Shown piece after piece: positions 8,454 through 16,403 of a DNA stretch of 64,000 bases. The notes under the pieces are model-generated. The model had not been told where the DNA came from. It saw only the letters and a program-made list of their open reading frames with translations, and ran no database searches. Origin of the DNA: Umezawaea sp049997955 (GTDB lineage: Bacteria > Actinomycetota > Actinomycetes > Mycobacteriales > Pseudonocardiaceae); the NCBI GenBank assembly GCA_049997955.1, contig JAEBDY010000009.1:186001-250000 (forward strand), in the 5' to 3' direction. How positions within the stretch are numbered: position 1 is the stretch's first letter; each line of letters opens with the position of its first letter. The position numbers and the translations under genes were made by a program.

Positions 8454-8834
8454 GTGATCGATATCCACACGTCGGCGGACGGCCTGCGACCCGAACAGCT
8501 GCGCGGCTTCTTCGTGGGCTGGCCGTCACCGCCCTCGCCGGACCAGCACCTGGCCCTGCTGCGCGGCTCGCGCCACGTGGCGGTCGCGCTGGACGGCGAC
8601 CGGGTGGTGGGGTTCGTCACGGTGCTGTCCGACGGGGTGGTGATGGCGAGCATCCCGCTGCTGGAGGTGCTGCCCGACCACCAGGGCCGGGGCATCGGCC
8701 GGACGCTGGTCGAGGTCGCCATGTCCCTGGCGGGCGAGCTGTACCAGGTGCAACTGTGCTGCGACGACGACGTGCGGCCGTTCTACGAGAGGCTGGGGTT
8801 CCAGCGGGTGAACGGGATGGTGCGACGCCTCTAG
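8454..8834 (+). CDS. GNAT family N-acetyltransferase
   Basis: A 126-residue acetyltransferase with the acetyl-CoA pyrophosphate loop HQGRGIGRTLV (about residue 77), a preceding beta strand IPLLEVLPDHQG and the C-terminal FYERLGFQR motif typical of GNATs. The N-terminus (MIDIHTSADGLRPEQLRGFFVGW) resembles GNATs annotated near phosphinothricin-type enzymes, but the substrate is unknown. It starts with GTG 8454, only 14 bases after the preceding terminator. Its stop codon shares the palindrome CTAG with the convergent small gene downstream. Confidence 0.88.
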   Translation: MIDIHTSADGLRPEQLRGFFVGWPSPPSPDQHLALLRGSRHVAVALDGDRVVGFVTVLSDGVVMASIPLLEVLPDHQGRGIGRTLVEVAMSLAGELYQVQLCCDDDVRPFYERLGFQRVNGMVRRL

Positions 8835-9031
8835 TCGGCGGGCGCCAGCGACATCGGGCCGTACACCTCCGCCTCGCTGCGCAGCAGCGTGACCTGGGTG
8901 ATGCCCGCCTCGGACAGCTCCTGCCACTGACCGCTGAACCAGTCCTCGGCGTCGTTCTGGTCCTCGAAGGTCTCGGCCGGGCCGTCGACTTCGCGGCCCT
9001 GCGCGTCCTGGTAGCGCCACCGGTAGTCCAC
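8831..9031 (-). CDS. small conserved-looking protein, 66 residues
   Basis: A 66-residue acidic protein rich in aromatic residues (DYRWRYQDAQG, FEDQNDAEDWFSGQWQEL) without signal peptide or membrane helix. GTG 9031 is preceded by GAGGAGG at good spacing, which supports translation. The C-terminus overlaps the GNAT gene by four bases, with the two stop codons sharing CTAG. I believe similar short proteins occur widely in actinomycetes, but I cannot name a family or function. Confidence 0.75.
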   Translation of the reverse strand: MDYRWRYQDAQGREVDGPAETFEDQNDAEDWFSGQWQELSEAGITQVTLLRSEAEVYGPMSLAPAD

Positions 9032-9102
9032 GACGGCCTCCTCGGGATGTCCTCCGGGTAACGTTCCAGGTCAGGCTAGATGATCGGCGGACGGAGTTCG
9101 GT

Positions 9103-9654
9103 GTGACGCGGCGGACACTCGTGCTCGGCGGCACCCGTTCCGGGAAGTCCGCGCACGCCGAGGGCCTGCTGACCGACCCGGTGGTGACGTACGTGGCGAC
9201 GGCCCGCCGCTATCCCGGCGACGACGACTGGGACCGGCGGATCGCGCGGCACGTCGAGCGCAGGCCGGGGACGTGGACCACGGTCGAGTCGCCGGACGTG
9301 TCGGAACTGCTGGCCACCGCCGTGCCGGGCGATCCGCCGCTGCTCGTCGACGACCTCGCGACCTGGCTCACCGGGGTGCTGGACGACGCGAACGCCTGGG
9401 AGGGCGACGGCGCGGACGAGGTCGAACGCGCGTGCGCCGCGCTGGTCGACGGCGCGGCCCGGTGCCGGGCCCGGCTGGTCGTGGTGTCCGCCGAGGTCGG
9501 CCTCGGCGTCGTGCCGTCCACCCGCTCTGGCAGGCTCTTCCGTGATCACCTCGGTTCGCTCAACGCGCGACTGGCCGAGGTGTGCGACGAGGTGCTGCTG
9601 CTCGTCGCGGGAATCCCACTGACACTGCGCGAAGCCGGAGGTACTGGGCCGTGA
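9103..9654 (+). CDS. cobU: adenosylcobinamide kinase / adenosylcobinamide-phosphate guanylyltransferase
   Basis: A 183-residue bifunctional enzyme that phosphorylates adenosylcobinamide and then transfers GMP to it, activating it for nucleotide loop attachment. The P-loop GGTRSGKSAHAE starts at residue 9. Further CobU/CobP features are YVATARRYPGDDDWDRRIARH (with the guanylylated His at about residue 46), LLVDDLATWL and VVVSAEVGLGVVPSTRSGRLFRDHLG. It is the first gene of cobU-cobT-cobS; its TGA overlaps the cobT GTG (GTGA). Confidence 0.95.
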   Translation: MTRRTLVLGGTRSGKSAHAEGLLTDPVVTYVATARRYPGDDDWDRRIARHVERRPGTWTTVESPDVSELLATAVPGDPPLLVDDLATWLTGVLDDANAWEGDGADEVERACAALVDGAARCRARLVVVSAEVGLGVVPSTRSGRLFRDHLGSLNARLAEVCDEVLLLVAGIPLTLREAGGTGP

Positions 9655-10718
9655 GCACCACCGAGGACGAGGACCCGGACTTCACCTTCCCGCCCGTGGA
9701 CCCGCCCCACGAGCAGGTGCTGCTCCAGGCGCTCGCCCGGCTGGACACGCTGACGAAGCCCGTCGGCTCGCTCGGCAAGCTGGAGGGCGTCGCCGCGTGG
9801 GTGGCGTCGTGCCAGGGCGTCTGCCCGCCGCGGCCGTTCACCCGGCCCCGCGTCGTGGTGTTCGCGGGCGACCACGGGATCGCCAAGCACGGCGTGTCGG
9901 CCTACCCCAGCGAGGTCACCGCCCAGATGGTGGCGAACTTCCTGACCGGTGGCGCGGCGGTGAACGTGCTGGCCACGGTCGCGGGCGCGACGGTGCGGGT
10001 GGTCGACATGTCGGTCGACGGCGACACGCCGGACGTGGTGAGCGCGTACAAGGTGCGCAGGAGTTCCGGGTCGATCGACCGCGAGGACGCCCTGACCCGC
10101 GAGGAGGCCATCGCGGCGATCACCGCGGGCATGCGGATCGCCGACGAGGAGGTCGACGGCGGCGCGGACCTGCTGATCGCGGGCGACATGGGCATCGGCA
10201 ACACGACCCCGGCGGCGGTGCTGATCGCGACGCTCACCGGGTCGGAGCCGGTGAGCGTGGTCGGCCGCGGCACGGGCATCGACGACGCCGGGTGGATGCG
10301 CAAGACGGCCGCGATCCGCGACGCGATGCGCCGGGCCCGCAAGCAGATCAGCGACCCCGTGGCGCTGCTGGCGACCGCGGGCGGCGCGGACATCGCCGCC
10401 ATGGCCGGGTTCCTCGCGCAGGCCGCGTTCCGGCACACACCGGTCGTCCTGGACGGCGTCGTGGTCGGCGCGGCGGCGATCGTGGCGGAGGAGCTGGCTC
10501 CGGGCGCCCGCGAGTGGTGGCGGGCCGGGCACCGCTCGGCCGAACCGTCGCACGCGCTGGCGCTGGGCCATCTGAGCCTGGAACCCCTGCTGGAGTTCGA
10601 CATGCGCCTCGGCGAGGGCACCGGCGCGGTGGCCGCGCTGCCGCTGGTGATGATGGCCACGAAGGTGCTCGCGGAGATGGCCACGTTCGACAGCGCGGGC
10701 ATCTCGGGCAAGGACTAG
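9651..10718 (+). CDS. cobT: nicotinate-nucleotide--dimethylbenzimidazole phosphoribosyltransferase
   Basis: A 355-residue CobT that makes alpha-ribazole phosphate, the lower ligand precursor of cobalamin. Family motifs are clear: LTKPVGSLGKLE, VVFAGDHGIAKHGVSAYP, GDMGIGNTTPAA and the catalytic-glutamate segment FDMRLGEGTGAVAALPLV near residue 325. GTG 9651 is chosen because it overlaps the cobU stop (GTGA) and removes a non-homologous extension. Translational coupling with cobU is likely, and cobS follows 57 bases downstream. Confidence 0.96.
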   Translation: MSTTEDEDPDFTFPPVDPPHEQVLLQALARLDTLTKPVGSLGKLEGVAAWVASCQGVCPPRPFTRPRVVVFAGDHGIAKHGVSAYPSEVTAQMVANFLTGGAAVNVLATVAGATVRVVDMSVDGDTPDVVSAYKVRRSSGSIDREDALTREEAIAAITAGMRIADEEVDGGADLLIAGDMGIGNTTPAAVLIATLTGSEPVSVVGRGTGIDDAGWMRKTAAIRDAMRRARKQISDPVALLATAGGADIAAMAGFLAQAAFRHTPVVLDGVVVGAAAIVAEELAPGAREWWRAGHRSAEPSHALALGHLSLEPLLEFDMRLGEGTGAVAALPLVMMATKVLAEMATFDSAGISGKD

Positions 10719-10775
10719 CGCGGTGGCGGCGAACCCCACCGGGCGCGTCCGGGCCGAACCGGCGGACGAGGGCTA

Positions 10776-11495
10776 GTGGACGGGATCAGGCTCGCGCTGT
10801 CCTGGCTCACGGTGCTGCCGGTGCGGTCGGGCGTGGTCGACGCCCGCACCGCGCGCCAGGCGATCACGCTCGCGCCGCTGGTGGGCGTGCTGCTGGGGGT
10901 CGTGACGGCCGGGTTCCTGCACGGCCTGGCCTGGCTGGGCGCTCCGCAGGCGGTGGCGGGACTGCTCGCCGTGGGCCTGCTGGCGCTGGGGACCAGGGGG
11001 ATGCACCTGGACGGGCTGGCGGACACCGCGGACGGGCTGGGCTGCTACGGGCCGCCGGAACGGGCGCTGGCGGTGATGAAGGACGGTGGCGCGGGCCCGT
11101 TCGCGGTCGTCACGCTCATCGTCGTGCTGGGTGTGCAGGCGTCCGCGTTCGGCGCGGTGCAGTGGGGCGCGGTGGTCCTCGCCCTCGTCACGGGTCGGGC
11201 CGCGTTCGCCGTGTGCTGCCTCAAGGGTGTGCCCGCCGCACGGCCGGAAGGCCTTGGCGCGCTGGTGGCGGGCAGCCAGTCGTGGCCCGTGGTGGCGCTC
11301 TGGTGGGTCGTCCTCGCGGTGGCGGGCTTCTTCGTCGTGCCGCACGGCCCGATCACCGTGGCGGTGGCTTTCGGCGTGGTGCTGCTGCTGGTGCGGCACA
11401 CCCGCAAGCGGTTCGGGGGCATCACCGGCGACGTGCTCGGCGCGGCGTGCGAACTGGCCGCGGTGACCGTGCTGGTCGGCTGCACGCTGGGGTGA
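10776..11495 (+). CDS. cobS: adenosylcobinamide-GDP ribazoletransferase (cobalamin synthase)
   Basis: A 239-residue integral membrane protein that joins adenosylcobinamide-GDP to alpha-ribazole to complete the corrin nucleotide loop. It has about six hydrophobic helices, and the hallmark metal-binding segment MHLDGLADTADGLGC lies at about residues 74-88. GTG 10776 is the natural start (VDGIRLALSWLTVLPV is a typical CobS N-terminus). It is the last gene of the cob operon and ends in a hairpin shared with the convergent ilvE gene. Confidence 0.94.
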   Translation: MDGIRLALSWLTVLPVRSGVVDARTARQAITLAPLVGVLLGVVTAGFLHGLAWLGAPQAVAGLLAVGLLALGTRGMHLDGLADTADGLGCYGPPERALAVMKDGGAGPFAVVTLIVVLGVQASAFGAVQWGAVVLALVTGRAAFAVCCLKGVPAARPEGLGALVAGSQSWPVVALWWVVLAVAGFFVVPHGPITVAVAFGVVLLLVRHTRKRFGGITGDVLGAACELAAVTVLVGCTLG

Positions 11496-11520
11496 GGGCC
11501 TCCACGCGGAGGCCCCCACC
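11490..11520. terminator. cobS/ilvE bidirectional terminator
   Basis: The 8-bp stem GGGCCTCC (11496-11503) pairs with GGAGGCCC (11508-11515) with outer GGTG/CACC arms; it sits in the 30 bases between the two convergent genes. Confidence 0.7.
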
Positions 11521-11525
11521 GGTGC

Positions 11526-12626
11526 TCAGGCGAGCTTCTTCATCCAGCCGTGCACGTCCTCGACGGTCCCGTGCTGGAGACCGGTGAGCCGCTCGCGCAG
11601 CTTCTTGGTCACCTCGCCGGTCTCCCCGCCGGAGACGCTGAACTCGCCGTCCGCGTGCTTCACGTGGCCGACCGGCGTGATCACGGCGGCGGTGCCGCAG
11701 GCGAACACCTCGGTCAGCTCACCGGACTCGGCCTTCTTCTCCCACTCCTCGGTGGAGATCCGGCGCTCCTCGACCGGCAGGCCGAGGTCGGACGCCATCC
11801 GCAGCAGCGAGTCGCGGGTGATGCCGGGCAGCAGCGTCCCGGTCAGCTCGGGCGTGACGACGCGGGCGCCCGCTCCGGAACCGAGGACGAAGAACAGGTT
11901 CATCCCGCCCATCTCCTCGACCCAGCGGCGCTCCACGGCGTCGAGCCACACGACCTGGTCGCAGCCCTTCTCGGCGGCCTGCGCCTGCGCCACCAGCGAG
12001 GCGGCGTAGTTGCCCGCGAACTTGGCCGCGCCCGTGCCGCCGGGGGCCGCGCGGACGTACTCGGTCGACAGCCACACGCTCACCGGCTTCACGCCGCCGG
12101 GGAAGTACATGCCCGCCGGGGACGCGATCAGCGCGTACAGGTACTCGCTGGAGGGGCGCACGCCGAGGCCGACCTCGCTGGAGATCATGAAGGGCCGCAG
12201 GTAGAGGGACTCCTCCGCCGCGGAGGGCACCCAGCGCTCGTCGACCGCGACCAGCTGCCGGATGGACTCCAGGAACAGCTCGTCCGGCAGCTCCGGCATG
12301 GCGATCCGCTGCGCCGACAGGCGGAAGCGGGCCGCGTTCGCCTCGGGGCGGAACGACGCGATCGACCCGTCCGGCCTGCGGTAGGCCTTGAGCCCCTCGA
12401 AGATCGCCTGGCCGTAGTGCAGGACCATGGAGGCGGGGTCGAGCTCCAGCGAGTGGTAGGGCTCGACCGCCGGGGAGTGCCACCCCTGTGCCCGGTTCCA
12501 GCGGATCGTCACCATGTGATCGGTGAAGTGCTGGCCGAAGCCCGGCTTCGCCAGTACCTCCGCTACGCGTTCCGGGGTGGCCGGCTGCGGGTTGGAGGTC
12601 ACGGTGAAAGGCAGCGCTGTCGTCAT
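11526..12626 (-). CDS. ilvE: branched-chain amino acid aminotransferase
   Basis: A 366-residue fold-type IV PLP enzyme that interconverts leucine, isoleucine and valine with their 2-oxo acids. The Schiff-base lysine is Lys202 in GAAKFAGNYAASL. Other signatures are LHYGQAIFEGLKAYRR, YLRPFMISSE and the PLP phosphate-binding EVFACGTAAVITPVG. Its length matches BCAT proteins such as mycobacterial IlvE (Rv2210c), which has the same neighbours. The start at 12626 lies 16 bases from the end of the upstream permease gene. A TATCGT box 6 bases before the ATG suggests an additional leaderless promoter. Confidence 0.95.
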   Translation of the reverse strand: MTTALPFTVTSNPQPATPERVAEVLAKPGFGQHFTDHMVTIRWNRAQGWHSPAVEPYHSLELDPASMVLHYGQAIFEGLKAYRRPDGSIASFRPEANAARFRLSAQRIAMPELPDELFLESIRQLVAVDERWVPSAAEESLYLRPFMISSEVGLGVRPSSEYLYALIASPAGMYFPGGVKPVSVWLSTEYVRAAPGGTGAAKFAGNYAASLVAQAQAAEKGCDQVVWLDAVERRWVEEMGGMNLFFVLGSGAGARVVTPELTGTLLPGITRDSLLRMASDLGLPVEERRISTEEWEKKAESGELTEVFACGTAAVITPVGHVKHADGEFSVSGGETGEVTKKLRERLTGLQHGTVEDVHGWMKKLA

Positions 12627-12632
12627 GGGTAG

Positions 12633-12638
12633 ACGATA
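12633..12638 (-). promoter_or_regulatory. possible leaderless -10 box of ilvE
   Basis: On the minus strand TATCGT (12638-12633) is followed by CTACCC and then the ilvE ATG, the spacing expected for a leaderless actinobacterial transcript. No Shine-Dalgarno sequence is visible at normal distance. Confidence 0.4.
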
Positions 12639-12642
12639 ATCC

Positions 12643-13956
12643 CTACTCTTGCATCAGAAAATCGCCATCCCGAGAATCGGACGTCCGACTTTCCGCCCGC
12701 GGCGCCGATCTGGCCCGCAACCAGGTCCCGGCCGAGGCGCTCAGACCCAGCAGGGCGGCGCCCACCACCATGGTGACGACCGTCGTGAGCAGCGCGTCGA
12801 CCGGCGCGCTCATCGCCAGCAGCACCGACAGCCCGAGCCCGAGGCAGGCGGTGCGCATCGGCCACGTGCGGTCCTCGTGCAGGAGCAGCCGCGCCGAGGC
12901 GTTGGTGAACGCGTAGTAGAACAGGGTGCCGCACGCGCCGATCGCGAGGGCCGTCGCGGGCGGGGCGAGCAGCAGCACGACGGCGACGAACGCCCCGCCG
13001 AGCAGGGACGGCAGCGGCGCTCGGCCGTCCGCGCGGGGAGCGAGCCGGGTGGGCAGGTCACCGGCGGAGGCCAGCGCGCCCAGCGTGCGCCGCAGGCCGC
13101 CGAGCACCGGCGTGAGCACGGCCAGCGCGGCCACCACGGCCCCGAACTGCACCAACGGCACGAGCCAGCCGCCGTCGGCGGCGAGCAGCGCGTCGCGCAG
13201 CGGGGCGGGCGAGAGGGCGAGCCGGGCGGAGCCGAGCTGGTGCCGCACGGCGGCGGCGACCACCAGCGTGGTGCCGAGGGACAGCGCGATGAGCAGCGGG
13301 ATCGCCCACCGCAGCGTCCGGGCGGAGTGGACGGGGTCGCCCCGCAGCGGGGCGGTGATCCGCTCGAAGCCGGAGAAGGCGACGAACATGACGGCGGCCA
13401 CGGCCATGAAGGAGGTGAAGCCCTCGTCGACGGGCGGCGCGGTCGGGGCGGGGGGTGGCGCGACGCCGAAGCACGCGAGCACGACGAGCGCGAGCACGGT
13501 CAGCACGGTCCCGGCGACGAGCCAGGTCACGGGCCCGCTCCAGCGCACGCCCGTGGCGCTGAGCACGCCCGCGCAGACGAGCACGAGCAGCGCGACGAGC
13601 GTCCGGTTCTCGGGGAACGCGTACGCGGCGGCCATCCCGGCCAGCGCGGCGGCGACGCCCGCGCGGCCCAGGAGGTACGCGCTCGCGCCGATGCGGGCGG
13701 GCCACGGGCCGAGCTGGGTGCGGATGTAGCCGTAGCCGCCGCCGTCCACCCCCGGATAGGCGCGGGACTGGTCCGCGGTGGAGAACGCGCTGCACAACGC
13801 GGCCAGTGCGGCGACGATGGTGGCGGGGAGGAGCCAGCGGCCCGCGACGGAGGCGGCCGGGGCGAGTCCGAGGAAGACGCCCGCGCCAGTGGTCGAGGTG
13901 AGCCCGAGCACCAGGGCCGACGGCACCGCCGAGCGGCCATGGGGCGATTGCGTCAC
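12643..13956 (-). CDS. APC-superfamily amino acid permease
   Basis: A 437-residue membrane protein with about 12 hydrophobic helices. The first helix carries the APC-type unwound segment GLTSTTGAGVFLGLAP (about residues 18-33), which contacts the substrate amino group. Helix 6 has MFVAFSGFERIT, also typical. The C-terminal tail is short and charged. It is immediately upstream of ilvE on the same strand (16-base gap), so a role in branched-chain amino acid movement is suggested by context only. It starts with GTG 13956. Confidence 0.88.
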   Translation of the reverse strand: MTQSPHGRSAVPSALVLGLTSTTGAGVFLGLAPAASVAGRWLLPATIVAALAALCSAFSTADQSRAYPGVDGGGYGYIRTQLGPWPARIGASAYLLGRAGVAAALAGMAAAYAFPENRTLVALLVLVCAGVLSATGVRWSGPVTWLVAGTVLTVLALVVLACFGVAPPPAPTAPPVDEGFTSFMAVAAVMFVAFSGFERITAPLRGDPVHSARTLRWAIPLLIALSLGTTLVVAAAVRHQLGSARLALSPAPLRDALLAADGGWLVPLVQFGAVVAALAVLTPVLGGLRRTLGALASAGDLPTRLAPRADGRAPLPSLLGGAFVAVVLLLAPPATALAIGACGTLFYYAFTNASARLLLHEDRTWPMRTACLGLGLSVLLAMSAPVDALLTTVVTMVVGAALLGLSASAGTWLRARSAPRAESRTSDSRDGDFLMQE

Positions 13957-14152
13957 GGCTACACACTGGCAGATTGCCCGGCAGAACTGTAACCATCCGA
14001 CGGCGGTCCCCCGATCGTGTTAATTGTTACTCCGCGCAATCGATGACGCTGTCGACAGTGGAGGTCCGCAGACCTTTAGCATCCATCAGGATCCACCCCC
14101 GTTCCCGCCGCACAGACAAGAAGTGCCGGGAGGAATCGCCAAGGAGCACCAC

Positions 14153-15649
14153 GTGACAGGGCCGAAGCTGGCGCTTACTGACAGTGACCTCACCACCCTT
14201 GCCGCGGACGTCGTCGTGGTGGGCACGGTGCAGGGTCCGAACGGCCTCGCGCTGGCCGACGGCGGCGCCGCCGTCGACGCCGCGTTCGAGGGCGGGCTGG
14301 TCGCCCTGCTCGACACCCTCGGCGCCAAGGGCAAGGCCGAGGAGGTCGTGAAGCTGCCGACGCTCGGCAAGCTGGCCGCACCGCTGCTGATCGCGGTCGG
14401 CCTCGGCAAGCCGGACGCCGTCGGCGCCATCACCGAGGAGCAGGTCCGCCGGGCCGCCGGTGCGGCCGCTCGCGCGCTGACCGGCCGCAAGCGCGCGGTG
14501 ACAACGCTGTCGTCCGTGCACCTCGGCGCCACCGTCGAGGGCACGCTGCTCGGCGGCTACGGCTTCACCGCCTACAAGTCCGAGGCGGGCGACGCCCCGC
14601 TCGGCAAGCTCGACCTGGCCGTCCCGGCCACCGGCGCGCTCAAGGACCACCGCGCCGCCCTCAAGGCGTCCACGGCCATCGCCGAGGCCGTGACCACCAC
14701 CCGCGACCTGGTCAACACGCCGCCGAACGACCTGTTCCCGGCCTCGTTCGCCGACCGCGCCGCCACCCTCGGCAGGGCCGTCGGCCTCGACGTCGAGGTG
14801 TTCGACGAGAAGGCCCTGCGCAAGGCGGGCTACGGCGGCATCCTCGGCGTCGGCATGGGCTCCACCCGCCCGCCGCGCCTGGTGCGCCTGACCTACGCCG
14901 GCCCGAAGGCGTCCAAGAAGGTCGCCCTGGTCGGCAAGGGCATCACGTTCGACACCGGCGGCATCTCGATCAAGCCCGCCGCCGGCATGGACGAGATGAC
15001 CTCCGACATGGGCGGCGCCGCCGCGATCGTCGCGACGATGGTCCTGGCCGCGAAGCTCAAGTACCCGCTCGACATCACCGCGTGGGTGCCCATGGCGGAG
15101 AACATGCCGTCCGGCGCGGCCTACCGGCCCGGCGACGTGCTGACCATGTACGGCGGCAAGACCGTCGAGGTGCTCAACACCGACGCCGAGGGCCGGTTGA
15201 TCCTCTCCGACGCCATCGCGCGCGCCTGCGAGGACGACCCGGACTACCTGATCGAGACGTCCACGCTGACCGGCGCGGCCGTGGTGGCGCTCGGCAAGAA
15301 GACCGCGGGCGTCATGGGTTCCGACGAGTTCCGCGACCGCGTCGCCGCCGCGGGTCGCGCGGTCGGCGAGAACGCGTGGGCCATGCCGCTCCCCGAGGAG
15401 CTGCGCGCCGACCTCGACTCGCGGCTGGCCGACCTGGCCAACGTCATGGGCCACCGCTGGGGCGGCATGCTCGCCGCGGGCATCTTCCTGCGCGAGTTCG
15501 TGACCGAGGGCGTCCAGTGGGCGCACATCGACATCGCGGGCCCGTCCTGGCACTCCGGCGGCCCCTCGGGCTACACCACCAAGGGCAGCACCGGCGTCCC
15601 CGTCCGCACCCTGGCGGCCGTGCTCGCGGACATCGCCGCGAACGGCTAG
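14153..15649 (+). CDS. pepA: leucyl aminopeptidase (M17 family)
   Basis: A 498-residue cytosolic dizinc aminopeptidase that removes N-terminal residues from peptides. The M17 signature NTDAEGRLILSDA is present, as are VGKGITFDTGGISIKP (metal-binding Lys/Asp) and MTSDMGGAAAI. GTG 14153 is selected because AGGAG lies 6 bases upstream (14142-14146) and the mature N-terminus fits the family; a longer frame extends to 14024 without homology. It is equivalent to Rv2213 (PepB) in mycobacteria. A hairpin closes the unit at 15667-15695. Confidence 0.95.
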   Translation: MTGPKLALTDSDLTTLAADVVVVGTVQGPNGLALADGGAAVDAAFEGGLVALLDTLGAKGKAEEVVKLPTLGKLAAPLLIAVGLGKPDAVGAITEEQVRRAAGAAARALTGRKRAVTTLSSVHLGATVEGTLLGGYGFTAYKSEAGDAPLGKLDLAVPATGALKDHRAALKASTAIAEAVTTTRDLVNTPPNDLFPASFADRAATLGRAVGLDVEVFDEKALRKAGYGGILGVGMGSTRPPRLVRLTYAGPKASKKVALVGKGITFDTGGISIKPAAGMDEMTSDMGGAAAIVATMVLAAKLKYPLDITAWVPMAENMPSGAAYRPGDVLTMYGGKTVEVLNTDAEGRLILSDAIARACEDDPDYLIETSTLTGAAVVALGKKTAGVMGSDEFRDRVAAAGRAVGENAWAMPLPEELRADLDSRLADLANVMGHRWGGMLAAGIFLREFVTEGVQWAHIDIAGPSWHSGGPSGYTTKGSTGVPVRTLAAVLADIAANG

Positions 15650-15666
15650 GTCGCACAACGTGAGCA

Positions 15667-15695
15667 AAGGGCCCTCAGGCAAGCCCAGGGCCCTT
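15667..15695. terminator. pepA terminator
   Basis: 9-bp inverted repeat AAGGGCCCT (15667-15675) / AGGGCCCTT (15687-15695), 18 bases after the pepA stop codon. Confidence 0.75.
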
Positions 15696-15731
15696 CACAT
15701 CTCCACCCCCCGGCCTCCCACGCGAGGCCGC

Positions 15732-15870
15732 GTCGGTAGGTCGGGTCACCATTTTTTTGAGTTGGGCGGGGACGAAGTCTCCACCCAACTCAAAAAAATC
15801 GGGGCACGAACTGCCGACTCCAGGCGGCCGAGCCGCCGTCTGCGGAGCAGCGGCAATTCAACACAGAAGC
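15732..15870. repeat. dispersed palindromic repeat, copy B
   Basis: Contains GTCGGTAGGTCGG (15732-15744) and a 32-bp block (15823-15854) that is the exact reverse complement of 7300-7331, followed by AACACAG as in copy A. Between these blocks lies the long palindrome at 15751-15799. No gene is visible from 15696 to 15883. Confidence 0.75.
15751..15799. repeat. 49-bp near-perfect palindrome with T7/A7 ends
   Basis: A 16-bp arm beginning ATTTTTTTGAGTTGGG (15751-15766) is exactly inverted at 15784-15799. Inner arms GGGGAC/GTCTCC extend it to about 22 pairs with one mismatch and one G-T pair around the loop GAA. The A/T runs stand out in this GC-rich genome. Confidence 0.8.
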
Positions 15871-15917
15871 CAGGCAGAAGGGATCAGCGTTCTTTTGCTG
15901 GTCCCTTCTGCCTGGCT
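15868..15917. terminator. terminator overlapping the stop of the 109-aa gene
   Basis: 21-bp stem with one G-T pair (15868-15888 with 15897-15917) and the loop GTTCTTTT. The stop codon of the minus-strand gene (15884-15886) lies in the distal arm. Confidence 0.75.
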
Positions 15918-16213
15918 GTGTAATCACGCATGCGCTGGGGGTAACCCACGATGCCCGCGTCGTAAATCGGCATCCCCAATTTCCGGGCGAACTTCTTCGC
16001 GCCGTCGGTGCCGTCGATGCGCCTCCGAGTCCACTCGCCGTCGTGCGCGACCAGCACCACGGTGGTTTCCGTCACGGTGGTCTTGGGCTCGACGAACGCC
16101 TCGACGCCGTGGCGTGCGGCTGCCCACTCCTCGAGGTGCCCGGTGTCGGTCGACGACGCGGCGCGCAACACCCCCGGCTTGGGCTTCCTGCGGAAACGAT
16201 CCATGAGCCCCAC
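15884..16213 (-). CDS. conserved hypothetical protein, 109 residues
   Basis: A small basic, soluble protein. After a short Arg/Lys-rich N-terminus (MDRFRRKPKPGV) comes a compact domain with VTETTVVLVAHDGEWTRRR and KFARKLGMPIYDAGIVGYPQRMRDY. I believe homologues are frequent in actinomycetes and are sometimes loosely labelled as oxidoreductase, but no catalytic or cofactor motif is visible. The start is GTG 16213 because AGGAGG (16226-16221) lies 7 bases upstream; ATG 16204 is an alternative. It is divergent from lpdA. Confidence 0.78.
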   Translation of the reverse strand: MGLMDRFRRKPKPGVLRAASSTDTGHLEEWAAARHGVEAFVEPKTTVTETTVVLVAHDGEWTRRRIDGTDGAKKFARKLGMPIYDAGIVGYPQRMRDYTARQKGPAKER

Positions 16214-16403
16214 GGGGCCACCTCCTACGAGACCAGTGACCCCATGGTGCCGGCAGGCCTGTGAAGCAGGTGGCAAATCGTCCGGAAGGGACATCCGATC
16301 GAGGCCCCGTCGCCGCTTGCTCCAAGCTAGTGACAAGATGACTTGAGACCCGCGCGCACCCGCGCGGATGCAAGGCATGTTCACCACTGTCGAGGAGTTC
16401 GAA

